A DNA stretch of 64,000 nt from Streptomyces rapamycinicus NRRL 5491 (GCF_024298965.1 NZ_CP085193.1:12028001-12092000); one strand, 5' to 3'; numbered from the stretch's first letter, positions 50,552 to 62,793 are shown. Program-made: numbers and translations. The notes: generated by a model not told the origin, from the letters alone.

Positions 50552-53500
50552 ATGACCGTCTCACCCGACCGCCTCGTCGACGCGCTGCGCTCATCGGTCA
50601 AGGAGGCCGAGCGACTGCGGGAGCACAACCGGCCCTGACCGAAGCGGCCACGGAGCCGATCGCCGTCGTGGCGATGGCCTGCCGGCTGCCCGGCGGCGCC
50701 GACTCGCCGGAGAAGCTGTGGCAGCTGGTGGACTCCGGCACGGACGTGCTCACGCCCCTGCCCCGGGACCGCAACTGGGACCTGGAGTCCCTCAGCCCCT
50801 TCGTCACGGACGCCTACTTCGTCGACGACGTGGGCGGATTCGACGCGAACCTGTTCGGCATATCACCCCGCGAGGCCGCCGCGATGGACCCACAGCAGCG
50901 GCTGCTCCTGGAGGCCGCCTGGGAGGTGTTCGAACGCGCCGGGTTCGCGCCCGACGCGCTGCGGGACAGCGGCACGGGCGTATTCGTCGGCGCGGGACCG
51001 GGCGACTACCTGATCCGCCTCCTGGACAACCCGGACGCCGCGGAGGGCTATGTCGCCACCGGCACCGCGCCGAGCGTCACCTCCGGACGGATCGCCTACA
51101 CCTTCGGCCTGCGCGGGCCCGCCGTCACGGTCGACACCGCCTGTTCGTCGGGTCTGGTCGCCCTGCACCTGGCCACCCAGGCGCTGCGCAAGGGCGACTG
51201 CTCGCAGGCGCTGGTCGCCGGCGTCTCGGTGATGTCCGCGCCCCACGGCTTCGTCGAAATCGCCAAACAGGGCGGCCTGGCCGCCGACGGACGCTGCAAG
51301 GCGTTCGCCGACGCCGCCGACGGCACCAACTTCGGCGAGGGCGTCGCCGCGGTGCTCGTCGAGCGGCTGTCCGACGCCCGGCGGCTCGGACATCCGGTAC
51401 TCGCCGTGGTACGCGGCTCCGCGATCAACCAGGACGGCGCCTCCAACGGACTGTCCGCGCCCAACGGCGCCGCGCAGGAAGAGGTGATCCGGCAGGCACT
51501 CGCCGACGCGGGGGTCCGCGCCGACGAGGTCGACGCCGTCGAGGCGCACGGCACCGGCACCACCCTGGGCGACCCGATCGAGGCGGACGCACTGCTGGCC
51601 ACCTACGGCCGGAACCGCGAACACCCCTTGTGGCTGGGCTCGGTGAAGTCCAACGTCGGACACACGCAGTCGGCCGCCGGCCTGGTCGGTCTGATCAAGA
51701 TGGTGCAGGCGCTGCGCGCGGGACGGCTGCCGAAGACCCTGCACGCCGACCGGCCGTCCCGGCACGTCGACTGGTCCACCGGCCCGGTGCGCCTGCTGCG
51801 CGAGGCCCGGCCGTGGCCCGCCGCCGACCGCCCGCGCCGGGCCGGTGTCTCCTCGTTCGGGATCAGCGGGACCAACGCGCACGTCATCGTCGAGAGCGTG
51901 CCCGCGCCCGAGGAGCGGCCCCGCACCGAGCTCTCCGGCCCGGTGCCGCTCATCCTCTCCGGCAGGACCGACAGCGCCCTGCGGGCCCAGGCGGCCCGGC
52001 TGCGCGCGCGTCTGCTGGAGCGCGATGAGCCGCTCGCCGATGTCGCGTTCACGCTGGCGACCGCGCGCGCCCGGTTTCCGCACCGGGCCGTGCTGCCGGT
52101 GCGGAGCCGTGCCGAGGCGCTCGAGGCGCTGCACGCCGTCGCCCTGGGAGAACAGGCGCTCGGCACCGCCCGGCCGCCCCGCCGGGAGCGGGTCGCGTTC
52201 GTCTTCCCCGGCCACGGCTCCCAGTGGACCGCGATGGGCGTGCGGCTGTGGGACGAGTCACCGGTGTTCGCCGAGTCCATGCGGGAGTGTGAGAAGGCGC
52301 TGTCCGCATACGTCGACTGGCCGCTGCGGGAGGCGCTGTCCGACGAGCGGGCGCTGGCCCGGGCCGAGGTCGTACAGCCGGCGCTGTGGGCGGTCATGGT
52401 CTCGCTCGCCGCGCTGTGGCGCTCGTTCGGTGTCGAGCCCGCCGCCGTGATCGGCCATTCCCAGGGCGAGATCGCCGCCGCCTGCGTCGGCGGTGCCCTG
52501 TCCCTGGAGGACGGCGCCCGTGTCGTGGCGCTGCGCAGCCGCCTCATCCACGAGCGGCTGTCCGGACGCGGCGCGATGATGACGGTGATGGCCTCGCCGG
52601 ACCGCGTACGCGAACTGCTGGCGGACGACGGAACGACGCCGTGTCCATCGCTGCCGTCAACGGGCCGCAGAACGTGACCGTCTCCGGCGACCCGGCGGCG
52701 CTGGACCGCATCGAGCGCGGCCTGTCCGCCGCCGGGATCATGCGCTGGCGGCTCGCCGGGGTGGACTTCGCCGCCCACTCGCCACATGTCGACGGCATCG
52801 AGGCCGATCTGCTGGCGGCGCTGGCACCGATCCGGCCCCGCCCGGGGAAGGTGCCGTTCTACTCCACGGTGACCGCCTCCCGCCTGGACACGGAGGAGCT
52901 GGACGCCGGGTACTGGTGCCGCAACCTGCGGCGGACGGTGAACTTCGCCGACACGGCGGACGTCCTGGTCGGGGACGGACACGGGCTCATGGTCGAGGTC
53001 AGCCCGCACCCGGTGCTCGCGCACATCACCGCCGCGGGCCCGGTGCTGGACACCCTGCGCCGCGACGACGGCGGGCTGCGTCGGATGCTGACCTCGCTGG
53101 CCGCCGCCGACCTGCACGGCCTGCCGGTGGACTGGACCTCGGCACTGCCCGAGGCCCGCGCCGTGGACCTGCCGACGTACCCGTTCCAGCGCGAGCGCTA
53201 CTGGGTGACCCCGCGGAGCGGACGACCGGGACCCCGCACCGGCGGCGAGCCCCCTCGACCGGTTGCGGTACCGGACCGACTGGACGCCGCTGCGGCTGTC
53301 CGCCGATCCGGTACTGTCCGGCACCTGGCTGGTCGTCACGGACCGGGCCGACGCCCGGGCCGAGAGCGTCCTCGACGCGCTGCGGCGGTACGGCGCCGAG
53401 GTGGTCGTCCGGGCGCCGGGCGAGCTCGACCTCGCAGCCCTCCCCGAGCCGGCCGGTGTCCTCGCGCTGCTGGCCCACGACGAGGACCCCGAGCCGGACC

Positions 53501-56500
53501 ACCCCGCCGTCCCCGGGGCTTCGCCCGGACCGTGCGGCTGGTGCGGCAGTTGGGCACGGCGGGCGTCGAAGCACCGCTGTGGTGCGTCACCAGGGACGCG
53601 ACACGATCCCCGGCGCAGGCGATGACCTGGGGATTCGGCAGAGTGGCCGGGTTCGAGCGGCCCGTGCCTGGGGCGGTCTCATCGACCTGCCGCAGCCGCT
53701 GGACGACACCGGTCAACGGCGGGTCGCCGCCGTCCTGTTGGGCGACACCCACGAGGACCAGGTCCGCATCGACCGCACCGGGGCGTTCGGACGGCGGATC
53801 GTACGCGCCCCCGCACCTGCGGAGCGCGGAGGGGACTGGCAGGTCCGCGGCACCGCCCTGGTGACCGGTGGCACCGGCGGACTCGGCAGGCATGTCGTGC
53901 GCTGGCTGGCGGCCGAGGGCGCGGAGCACGTGATCGTGGTGAACCGGCGCGGGACGGACGCTCCCGGCGCGAGCGAACTGGCCGCGGACCTCGCCGGCTC
54001 GGGGACGCGGCTCAGCATCGTCCCCTGCGACCTGTCCGACCGGGCCGCCCTCGCCCGGGTGATCGACTCCATCGACCCGGCGGCACCGCTGCGCACCGTG
54101 GTGCACACCGCCGCCGTACTGGACGACGCCGCGATCGACACCCTGACCATGGAGCAGTTCGACCGGGTCCTGGCGGTCAAGGCACGGGGCGCGGCCAACC
54201 TGCACGAACTCACCCGCGATCTGCACCTCGACGCGTTCGTGCTGTTCTCCTCGCTCGCCGGCACGGTCGGCGCCGCGGGCCAGGGCACCTACGCACCGGC
54301 CAACGCCTACCTGGACGCGCTGGCCGAACAGCGGCGGGCCGAGGGGCTGCCGGCCACGTCGGTCGGCTGGGGGGTGTGGGCCGGGGACGGGATGGGCGAC
54401 GGGCCCCTCGGAGAGGCCGCGCGACGGCACGGAGTGCCGGGGATGTCCCCGCAGGACGCGACAGCGGCGATGCGGACGGCCGTGGAACACGGTGACGCCG
54501 CGATCGTGCTGGCCGACATCGAGTGGGACCGCTATCACACGGCGGTCACCGCGTCCCGGCCGAATCCGGCGCTCTCGCGTATCCCCGAGGTCAGGTCGCT
54601 GCTCACCACGCGGACCGCTCCGGCGGAGGCGACCGACCCGCTCGCGGTCGTACGCGCCCAGACCGCGGCGGTCCTCGGCTACGCCTCCGGGACGCGGGTC
54701 GAGCCGCACCGGCCGTTCAACGAACTCGGATTCGACTCGGTGACCGCCGTCGAGTTCCGCAACCGGCTCAACGCCGTGACGGGGCTGTCCCTGGTGACCA
54801 CCGTGGTCTACGACCACCCGACGCCCGCCGCGCTCGCCGACCACCTGCGCGCGGAGCTCGGTGGCTCCACTCCGGACGGGACCCCGGCGCGTCCGGAGGC
54901 AGGCCCGGACCTCACCACCGACCCCGTCGTCATCGTCGGAATGGCCTGCCGCCTCCCCGGCGGCGTCACCTCGCCCGACGAACTGTGGGACCTGCTGGCC
55001 GAGGAACGCACCACGGTGGGACCGCCGCCGCCCGAGCGGGGGTGGGACCTCGCCGCCCTGCCCGCGGACTGTGTGACCACGGCCTCCTACCTGGACGACA
55101 TCGCGGCCTTCGACGCGGAGTTCTTCGGGATCTCCCCCAGGGAGGCCATGGCCATGGACCCGCAGCAGCGGCTGGCCCTGGAGACCTCGTGGGAGGCGCT
55201 CGAGCACGGCGGCATCGCGCCCGGCAGCCTGGCCGGCAGCCGTACCGGTGTGTTCCTCGGCAGCACCGGTCAGGACTACTACGCGCTCCTGACCGGGGCC
55301 GGAGCCGACGACGCCGCCGGTCACGCGGGCACGGGCAGCGCGGGCTCGGTGCTCTCCGGCCGGGTCGCGTACGCGCTCGGACTCGAGGGACCCGCCGTCA
55401 CCGTCGACACGGCGTGCTCCTCCGGGCTCGTCGCCCTGCACCTGGCGGCGCAGTCCCTGCGGAACGGCGAGTGCGCCACGGCGCTCGTGGGAGGGGTGAC
55501 GGTCATGACCACCCCCACGGGCCTGGCCGAGTTCTCCCGCCAGGGCGGGCTGGCCCCCGACGGCCTGTGCAAGGCGTTCTCCGACTCCGCCGACGGCACC
55601 GGATTCGCCGAGGGCGCGGGCATGCTCGTACTGCAGCGGCTGTCCGACGCCCGTGCCGCGGGACGCCGCGTCTGGGCCGTGGTGCGTGGTTCGGCGATCA
55701 ATCAGGACGGCCTGTCCAACGGTCTGTCGGCGCCCAACGGCCGCGCCCAGCGGGAGGTCATCCGCCAGGCCCTGGCGAACGCGCGCCTGTCCGCCGGGGC
55801 CGTCGACGTGGTCGAGGCGCACGGCACCGGGACACCACTCGGCGACCCGATCGAGGCACACGCCCTGCTGGCGGCCTACGGGCAGGACCGGGCGCGGCCG
55901 CTGCTCATCGGGACGCTGAAGTCCAACATCGGCCACACCCAGGCCGCCGCCGGTGTCGCGGGCGTGATCAAGACGGCGCTGGCCCTGCACCACGGCACGG
56001 TGCCCGCGACCCTGCACGCCGGTACGGCGTCGTCCCATGTGGACTGGACGGCGGGCAGCGCCGAACTGGCCCGTGCCCGGACTCCGTGGCCCGACACCGG
56101 CGCACCGCGCCGGGCCGGGGTCTCCGCGTTCGGCATCTCGGGCACCAACGCGCACGTCGTGCTGGAGGCGGACACCCCACCGCCCGCCGAACCGCGGGCG
56201 ACCGGGGAGACGGCGCCGATCCCGCTGGCCGTGTCCGGCCGGGGGCCGGAAGCCCTCGCGGAGCAGGCGAGGCGGCTGTCCGTGCTGCTGGACGGCGGGA
56301 CCGATCCGGTCGACATCGGCTGGTCCCTGGTCACCACGCGAACGCGGCAGTCCCATCGGGCCGTGGCCCTCGGCCGGGACCGCGCCGAGCTGGCCGCCGC
56401 ACTCACCGCGCTGGCGAGCGGCACCTCCGCACCCTCGGTGGTCTCCGCCGTGGCCGCCGGCCAGGACCAGCGCCCGTCTTCGTCTTCCCCGGCCAGGGCT

Positions 56501-59500
56501 CCAGCTGGGCGGGGATGGGACGCGCGCTGATCGAGTCCTCGCCCGTGTTCGCGGACTCGATGGCCGAGTGCGCGCGGGCGATCGCCACCGAGGCCGACTG
56601 GGACCTGTCGGCGGTGCTCGGCGAGGAGGACATGCTGCGGCGGGCCGATGTCGTCCAGCCCGCCCTGTTCGCGGTCATGGTGTCGCTGGCCCGGCTGTGG
56701 GAGTCCTACGGCGTGACCCCGGCCGCCGTGGTCGGGCATTCCCTCGGTGAGTACGCCGCCGCGTGCGTGGCGGGAGCGCTGACGGTCGAACAGGCGGCGG
56801 TCGCGGTCGTGCGCCGCGGCAGAGTGATCGCCGACCGTCTGTCCGGTGATCATGGGGTGCTGTCCGTTCCGGTCGCCGCCGAACACGTCCGCTTCGACGG
56901 CGTCGAGATCGCCGCGTTCAACGGGCCGTCGGCCACGGTGGTCGCCGGGACCAACAGCGCGCTCGAGCGCGTACTGGAGGCCGTGCCCGCGGCCAAACGG
57001 GTGCCGATGGACTACGCCTCGCACACCTCCGCCGTCGAGACGGCCGAGGACGCGCTGCTCGGGGAGCTGGCCGGACTGAGCCCGAAGGGCGTCGGCATCC
57101 CCTTCTACTCCACGGTGACCGGGGGAAGGCTGGACACCACGGCCCTCGACGCGCACTACTGGTACCGCAATCTGCGCAACCCGGTGTTGTTCGAGACGGC
57201 CGGCCGCCGGCTGATCGAGGACGGACACACGGTGTTCATCGAGATGAGCCCGCGCCCGCTGCTGGCGGCGGCCCTGCACCAGACGGCGGAAGCACTGGAC
57301 CAGCCCGTGCACACCGTCGCCTCACTGCGCCGCGACGACGGCGACATGGACCGCTTCCTGCGCTCGCTCGCCGACGCGCACACCCACGGGGTGACCGTGG
57401 ACTGGCGCCCCGCGCTGCCCGGCGGCAGGGCCGTCGCGCTGCCGACGTACGCCTTCCAGCGCAAGCGGTTCTGGCCGACGGCCCGGCCACCGCGACGCCC
57501 CGGCCAGACACACCCGCTGCTGGGCCCCGCCGAAGAGCTCGCGGGCTCCCCGGACGTGGTGTTCACCAGTACCTCTCCACCCGGACCCACCCATGGCTGG
57601 CCGACCATGTGGTGCGGGACTCGGTGCTGCTGCCGGGCACCGCGTTCCTGGAGATGGCGGTCCGGGCCGCCGACGAGACCGGCTGCCACGGCGTCGCCGA
57701 ACTCGTCCTGGAAGCGCCGCTGGTACTGACCGGCGGCGACATCCGGATCCAGCTGATCGTGCACGGCCCCGACGCGTCGGGGGACCGGCCGTTCTCCGTG
57801 CACAGCCGGAACGAGCACGACTGGACGCGGCACGCCACCGGCCGGCTCTCGGCGGTGGCGCAGCCGGTTCCTCCGGGCACACCGGTGTTGCCGCCCGACG
57901 CCGAACCGGTCGCGCTGGACGCCTTCTACGGTGAACTCGACGACGCCGGATACCGGTACGGCGAGTCGTTCCGCGGCATGCGTGCGGCCTGGCGGTCGGG
58001 CGACGAGCTGTTCGCCGAGGTGGCCCTGGCCGACGCGGTCCCCACCGACGGGTTCCAGCTGCATCCCGCGCTGCTGGACGCCGCCTGCCAGGCGATGACG
58101 CTGGCCGGCGGGGACGAGCCGGGGCTGCCGTTCCTGTGGTCCGATGCCGAACTGCACGCACGCGGCGCCCGGGAGCTGTTCGTCCGCATCGCCCCGGCCG
58201 GGCCCGACGCGATGTCGATCACCGCCGTCGACCACGAGGGAACGCTCGTGTTCCGCGCCGGCCGGCTGCTCACCCGGCCGTTCGCCCGGCCGGACACGGG
58301 CGCCCTGCCCGCGGACTCGCTGTTCACCGTGGACTGGGTCCCGCTTCCGGCGCCGGCACCCGCCGCCGACCGGGAGTGGGCGGTGCTCGACGGCCCCGAG
58401 GCCGACCACGGTCTCGGCGTACCCGCGTTCCCCGAGCCGTCCGCCGTGCCCCCGGGAACGTCGATCGTGCTGACGGCCGTCGACGCGTCCTCACTGCACC
58501 GGATCCTGGCCGCCGTGCAGACCACGATCGCCACCGACCGTCCCGAACCGCTCGTGGTGCTGACGCACCACGCGGTGGCCGTGCGCCCCTCGGACGAGCC
58601 GGTGCCCGACCGGGCCGCGGTATGGGGGCTGCTGCGCACCGCGCAGTCCGAGCACCCCGGACGGTTCGTACTGCTCGACAGCGACCGGCCCGTGACCACG
58701 GCCGACCTCCGCGACGCCCTGGCGACCGGCGAACCGCAGGTCGCCCTGCGGGGCGCCGACCGGTACGCGCCACGGCTGACCCGGCGGCCGGCCGCGCTGC
58801 AGCCGCCCGCCGGCGAGGCGTGGAACCTCACCGCCTCGCCGACCGGCAGCCTGGACGATCTCGCGCTGACCCCCGTACGGCCGAGCCGCTGACCGACGGG
58901 CAGGTCCGCATCGCCGTCCGTGCCGTCGGGGTGAACTTCAAGGACGTACTGATCACCCTTGGCATGGTGCCCGGCGACCTGACCCGGCTCGGAGCGGAGG
59001 CCGCGGGAGTCGTGCTCGACGTCGGTCCCGGCGTGCGCTCCCTGCGCCCCGGCGACCGGGTGTTCGGCCTCGCCGACGCCGCGTTCGGCTCGACGGCCGT
59101 CACCGACCGGCGCCTGCTGGCGCGGATACCCGACGGCTGGAGCTTCGCCCGCGCCGCGAGCGTGCCCGCCGTGTTCCTCACCGCCTACTACGCACTGCGC
59201 GACCTGCTCGGCCTCCAGCCGGGGCAGCGGATCCTGGTGCACTCGGGCGCGGGCGGTGTCGGGATGGCGGCGATCCAGCTCGCCAGGGTGTGGGGCGCCG
59301 AGGTGTTCGCCACCGCGAGCGAGCCCAAACAGGATGCCGTCGCCGGACTCGGGGTCGCCCGGGACCACATCGCCTCCTCCCGGACGCTCGACTTCGAGCG
59401 GGCCTTCACCGAGGTCACCGGCGGCAAGGGGGTGGACGCCGTGCTGAACTCGCTCGCGGGTGAGTTCGTGGACGCCTCACTGCGGCTGCTGCGCCCGGGC

Positions 59501-61639
59501 GGCCGGTTCGCGGAGATGGGCAGGACCGACATCCGCGAGAGCGGACCCGCCGGCGTGGAGTATCTGCCCTTCGACCTGTCGGACGCGGGGGAGGAGCGGA
59601 TCGGCGAGATGCTGGCCGAACTGCTCACCCTGTTCGGCACCGGGAAGCTGGTGGCCCTGCCGGTCACCACATGGGACATACGCCGGGCCCCGAGCGCGTT
59701 CCGCCATCTGAGCCAGGCCCGGCACGTGGGCAAGGTCGTGCTCACCGTCGGCCGGGACCTCGACCCGGACGGCACCGTGCTGCTCACCGGTGGCACCGGC
59801 GGACTCGGCGCGTCGCTGGCCCGGCATCTGGTACGGGCACGCGGCGTGCGCAGCCTGGTCCTGGTGAGCCGTACGGGAATCGACGCGCCCGGGGCTCGCG
59901 AACTGCGGGACGAACTGACCGGGGCCGGTGCCTCGGTCACCGTGGCCGCCTGCGACATCGCCGACCGCGCGGCACTGGGCCGGGTCCTCGACGCCGTCCC
60001 GGCGGCGCACCCGCTCACGGCCGTGGTGCACGCCGCGGGGGTGCTCGACGACGCGACCATCGGCGAACTCGACCCCGGCCGGCTGGAGACGGTACTGCGG
60101 CCCAAGGTCCGGGGCGCGCGCCTGCTGCACGAGCTGACCCAGGACCTGGACCTCAGCGCGTTCGTGCTGTTCTCCTCGGCCGCGGGGGTGTTCGGCGCGG
60201 CCGGCCAGGGGAACTACGCCGCCGCCAACGCCGTACTCGACGCCCTCGCCCGGCACCGCGGGGCGCGGGGCCTGCCCGCGGTGTCGATCGACTGGGGGCT
60301 GTGGGACCTCCCCAGCGCGATGACCGCGGGTCTTGACCACGCGCGCTTCGCGCGGTCGGGCCTGATGCCGCTGGCCGAGGAGCAGGGCCACGCGATCTTC
60401 GACCAGGTGGCCACCGGCGGGGAAGCCCAGGTCGTCGCCGCTCGGCTGGACCTGGCGGTGTTCCGCGACCTGCCCGACCCGCCCCGGCTGATGGCCGGGC
60501 TGGTGCGCGGACCGCGCAAGGCGGCGGGCACCACCGCCGCCAGGCCGGTACGCACCGAGGAGGGGCTGCTGGAGATGGTGCGCGCCACGGCCGCCGACGT
60601 GCTCGGCTACGCGGGCACCGGGGAGGTCGGCCCGGCAGGGCTGTTCGCGGAGCTGGGCCTGGACTCGCTGACCGCCGTCGAGCTGCGCAACCGCCTCGCC
60701 TCGGCCACCTCGCTCAGGCTGCCCACCTCGATCGCCTTCGACCACCCGACTCCGGCCCGGCTCGCCCGGCACCTCCTGACCCAGCTGAACGTCGAACCCG
60801 CCGCGGCGACGGCGCCCGCACCACCGCCGTCCGACCTGGTCGCCGACCTGTGCGCGGCGGCGTTCGAGGCGGGCGACGGGAAGCGGGCCTTCGACCTGCT
60901 GCGTACGGTCGCCCGTAACCGCCCGACCTTCCGCACCGAACCGGGCACCCCCGCGTTCGCCCCGCTGGCGTCGGGTGCCGGAGCCCCCCGGCTGGTCTGT
61001 CTGACCCCCTTGGTGCCGCTTGCGGGGGCCTACACCTACGCCCGGTTCGCGGCCGGGTTCCGGGGCAGCCGTACCGTCGACGTCCTGGCCACCCCGGGGT
61101 TCCTCGACGGCGAGCCACTGGCGGAGTCGGGGGAGGTCCTGGCCCGGGTGCAGACCGAGCGGGTCCTCGCCAGGATCGGGGACGACCCGTTCGTCCTGGT
61201 GGGATATTCCTCGGGCGGGCTGCTCGCCCTGGCGATGGCCGCTTTGCTGAGCGAACGCGGCGCACCGGTCCGATCGGTCGTGCTGCTGGACACGTATCTG
61301 CCCTCGCCGGACCGGATGGACGAGTTCGTCGCCGCGCTGATGCGCGGTATGACGGACCGCCGCGACGTCGTGCGGGGCCTGACCGGTACCGGGTTGTCGG
61401 CGATGGCGTGGAACTGCGATCTGTTCGCGGAATGGTCCGCGGCGCCGCTGCCGGTGCCGGTGCTGTCCGTACGGGCCGACGTTCCGCTGCTGGCCGGTGC
61501 CGGTTCCGCACCGGTCGTCGCGCGTGCGGATGTCCGCACCACGGCTGGTGATCACTTCACCCTGCTGGAGGAGCACGCTTCACGGACGAGTGCCCTGGTG
61601 GCCGAGTGGCTGACCGAGGACGGGCACGCGGTGCGGTGA
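50552..61639 (+). CDS. Type I polyketide synthase 4: modules 5 and 6 with thioesterase (8 frameshifts)
   Basis: Last PKS gene, about 3,700 codons: KS-AT-KR-ACP, KS-AT-DH-ER-KR-ACP-TE. ATG 50552 has AAGGA eight bases upstream; ATG 50543, overlapping the PKS 3 stop, is the alternative. The docking helix is [19 protein letters not shown]. Breaks lie near 50631, 52630, 53209 (a gained C), 53511, 53662, 56473, 57572 and 58870; all others are one-base losses. The C-terminal type I thioesterase has GYSSGG with the nucleophile Ser at 61208-61210 and the C-terminal His in [14 protein letters not shown]. It releases the chain by cyclisation or hydrolysis. A 14-bp hairpin terminator lies 34 bp after the stop. 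Confidence 0.92.
50655..54870 (+). other. PKS module 5: KS-AT(unusual)-KR-ACP
   Basis: KS Cys in VDTACSSGL (51142-51144). AT has GHSQGE but FAAH (52767-52778) where methylmalonyl ATs have YASH, so the extender is not predicted with confidence. No DH. KR has [12 protein letters not shown] (B-type) and [15 protein letters not shown] has LGFDSV. Predicted result: C5-OH and an unknown substituent at C4. Confidence 0.85.
54921..60790 (+). other. PKS module 6: KS-AT(methylmalonyl)-DH-ER-KR-ACP
   Basis: KS Cys in VDTACSSGL (about 55415). AT has YASH (57013-57024) but GHSLGE rather than GHSQGE. DH has [17 protein letters not shown], in which the Gly of Hx3Gx4P is Asp, and DAACQ. ER has [15 protein letters not shown] has [12 protein letters not shown] and [15 protein letters not shown] has LGLDSL. 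Predicted result: C3 methylene with a C2 methyl, if the DH is active. Confidence 0.85.
60955..61620 (+). other. Terminal thioesterase domain of PKS 4
   Basis: Alpha/beta-hydrolase domain with GYSSGG (Ser codon 61208-61210), the Asp candidate in VLLDTYLPS and the His in [12 protein letters not shown]. This is the standard macrolide-type release domain, about 50 residues after the last ACP. Confidence 0.9.
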
Positions 61640-61672
61640 GGCGGGGGCGTCGCCCGCGCCCAGCCAATGCAC

Positions 61673-61712
61673 GCCGGTGGCGGAACCGCCTTGGGGCAGT
61701 TCCGCCACCGGC
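61673..61712 (+). terminator. Terminator after the PKS operon
   Basis: Perfect 14-bp arms GCCGGTGGCGGAAC (61673-61686) and GTTCCGCCACCGGC (61699-61712) with a 12-nt loop, 34 bp downstream of the PKS 4 stop. It separates the PKS genes from the following LysR gene. Confidence 0.75.
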
Positions 61713-61723
61713 GAATCCTGGGT

Positions 61724-61738
61724 AAACGCCTGGCGTTT
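61724..61738 (+). promoter_or_regulatory. Palindromic operator candidate upstream of the second LysR gene
   Basis: AAACGCC-T-GGCGTTT is a perfect 15-nt palindrome just after the PKS terminator and 140 bp upstream of the LysR start, a typical place for an autoregulatory site. Confidence 0.4.
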
Positions 61739-61878
61739 GCTGGTTCGCCGCCGCTATGCCCGCGGTGAACCGGAAGATGTGGAAGGGGCCGTTCCCGCGG
61801 GTGTCCGCGTGCGCGGGCCTCCCCCTGCCGGGCGCCATGCCGGCGGGCATGACCGATCCCCGGGAAAGCGGCGCGCGT

Positions 61879-62793
61879 ATGTCGGATGACCTTGGCAATA
61901 TCGATCTCAACATTCTCATCGCCCTGGACGCTCTGCTGGCCGAACGCAGTGTGACAAGGGCCGCGGAGCGGGTCTTCGTGGGACAACCGGCGATGAGCGC
62001 CTCGCTCGCCCGGCTGAGGAGCCATTTCGGAGATCCGCTGCTCGTCAGGCAGGGGCGGGGGATGACGCTGACCCCGTTGGCCGAGTCGCTGGTGCGGCCG
62101 ACGCAGGAGGCCCTGACGGCGGTTCAGGCCGTCATGGGCGCGAGCAAGACCTTCGATCCCGCCACCGGCCCTCCTCGCACCTTCACCGTGATCGCCAGCG
62201 ACTACGCCCAGACGGTGCTGATCAGGCCCATTCTGCGCAAGGTGGAGGCGGAATCGCTGAACATCCGCATCAACGTCTTCCCCGCGCAAGCCGACTTCAT
62301 CGACCAGCTCCGCCGGGGACAGTGCGATCTGCTGATCTGGCCGACCAGCCTTGCCCAGAATCTGTCCGGCTTCTTCAGCGAGACGCTGTTCACCGACGAG
62401 TTCGTGGTGGCCGTCGACGAGAACCACCCCGGAGTGGGTGACACCATCACCGTCGATGAGCTGCGGCGGCTGCCGTTCCTCGGGATCAACGGGCCGATGA
62501 CATCGATCGTGGAGTCCCACTTCGACCGCCTGGGCGCCGGGCTCCGGGTCGCCGCCGACGTCGGGGGCTTCGCCATGGCCCCCCATCTCGTGCCCGGGAC
62601 CCGCCTGGTCACCGTGTTCCAGGGACTCCTCGCGGACGAGGCCGCGGGGTCGGGGCTCAGAACGATGCCGTTACCGGTGCCCATGACCACGCTGACCGAG
62701 GCCATGTACTGGCATCCCCGCAACAACCAGGACGCCGCCCACCGCTGGTTCCGCCATCAGCTCCTGGAGGTCGCCGAGGAACTCAGGCTGTGA
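61879..62793 (+). CDS. LysR-family regulator, likely cluster regulator
   Basis: 304 aa from ATG 61879 (MSDDLGNIDLNILIALDALL). HTH: LAERSVTRAAERVFVGQPAM and SASLARLRSHFGDPLLVRQG; effector domain ends EAMYWHPRNNQDAAHRWFR. It is clearly homologous to the LysR half of the fusion protein at 25002-27107 (shared ERSVTRAAERV, LTPLAESLV, LRRGQ-DLLIWP, TEAMYW-PR), so two related regulators bracket the PKS genes. The start is not secure; the ribosome site is weak (GGGAAAG about 12 bases upstream) and ATG 61837 or 61849 are possible. Codon 265 is TTA (62671-62673), making it a plausible bldA-controlled switch for the cluster. Confidence 0.92.
   Translation: MSDDLGNIDLNILIALDALLAERSVTRAAERVFVGQPAMSASLARLRSHFGDPLLVRQGRGMTLTPLAESLVRPTQEALTAVQAVMGASKTFDPATGPPRTFTVIASDYAQTVLIRPILRKVEAESLNIRINVFPAQADFIDQLRRGQCDLLIWPTSLAQNLSGFFSETLFTDEFVVAVDENHPGVGDTITVDELRRLPFLGINGPMTSIVESHFDRLGAGLRVAADVGGFAMAPHLVPGTRLVTVFQGLLADEAAGSGLRTMPLPVPMTTLTEAMYWHPRNNQDAAHRWFRHQLLEVAEELRL

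Noticed and set aside
53336..56356. 1006-codon minus-strand open frame inside PKS 4
   Set aside because: Antisense shadow of KR5/KS6; no recognisable protein features.
27408..61620. Repeated DNA among PKS domains as possible mobile or recombination repeats
   Set aside because: KS, AT and ACP similarity is expected from module homology; only the 45757-46145 codon block stood out.
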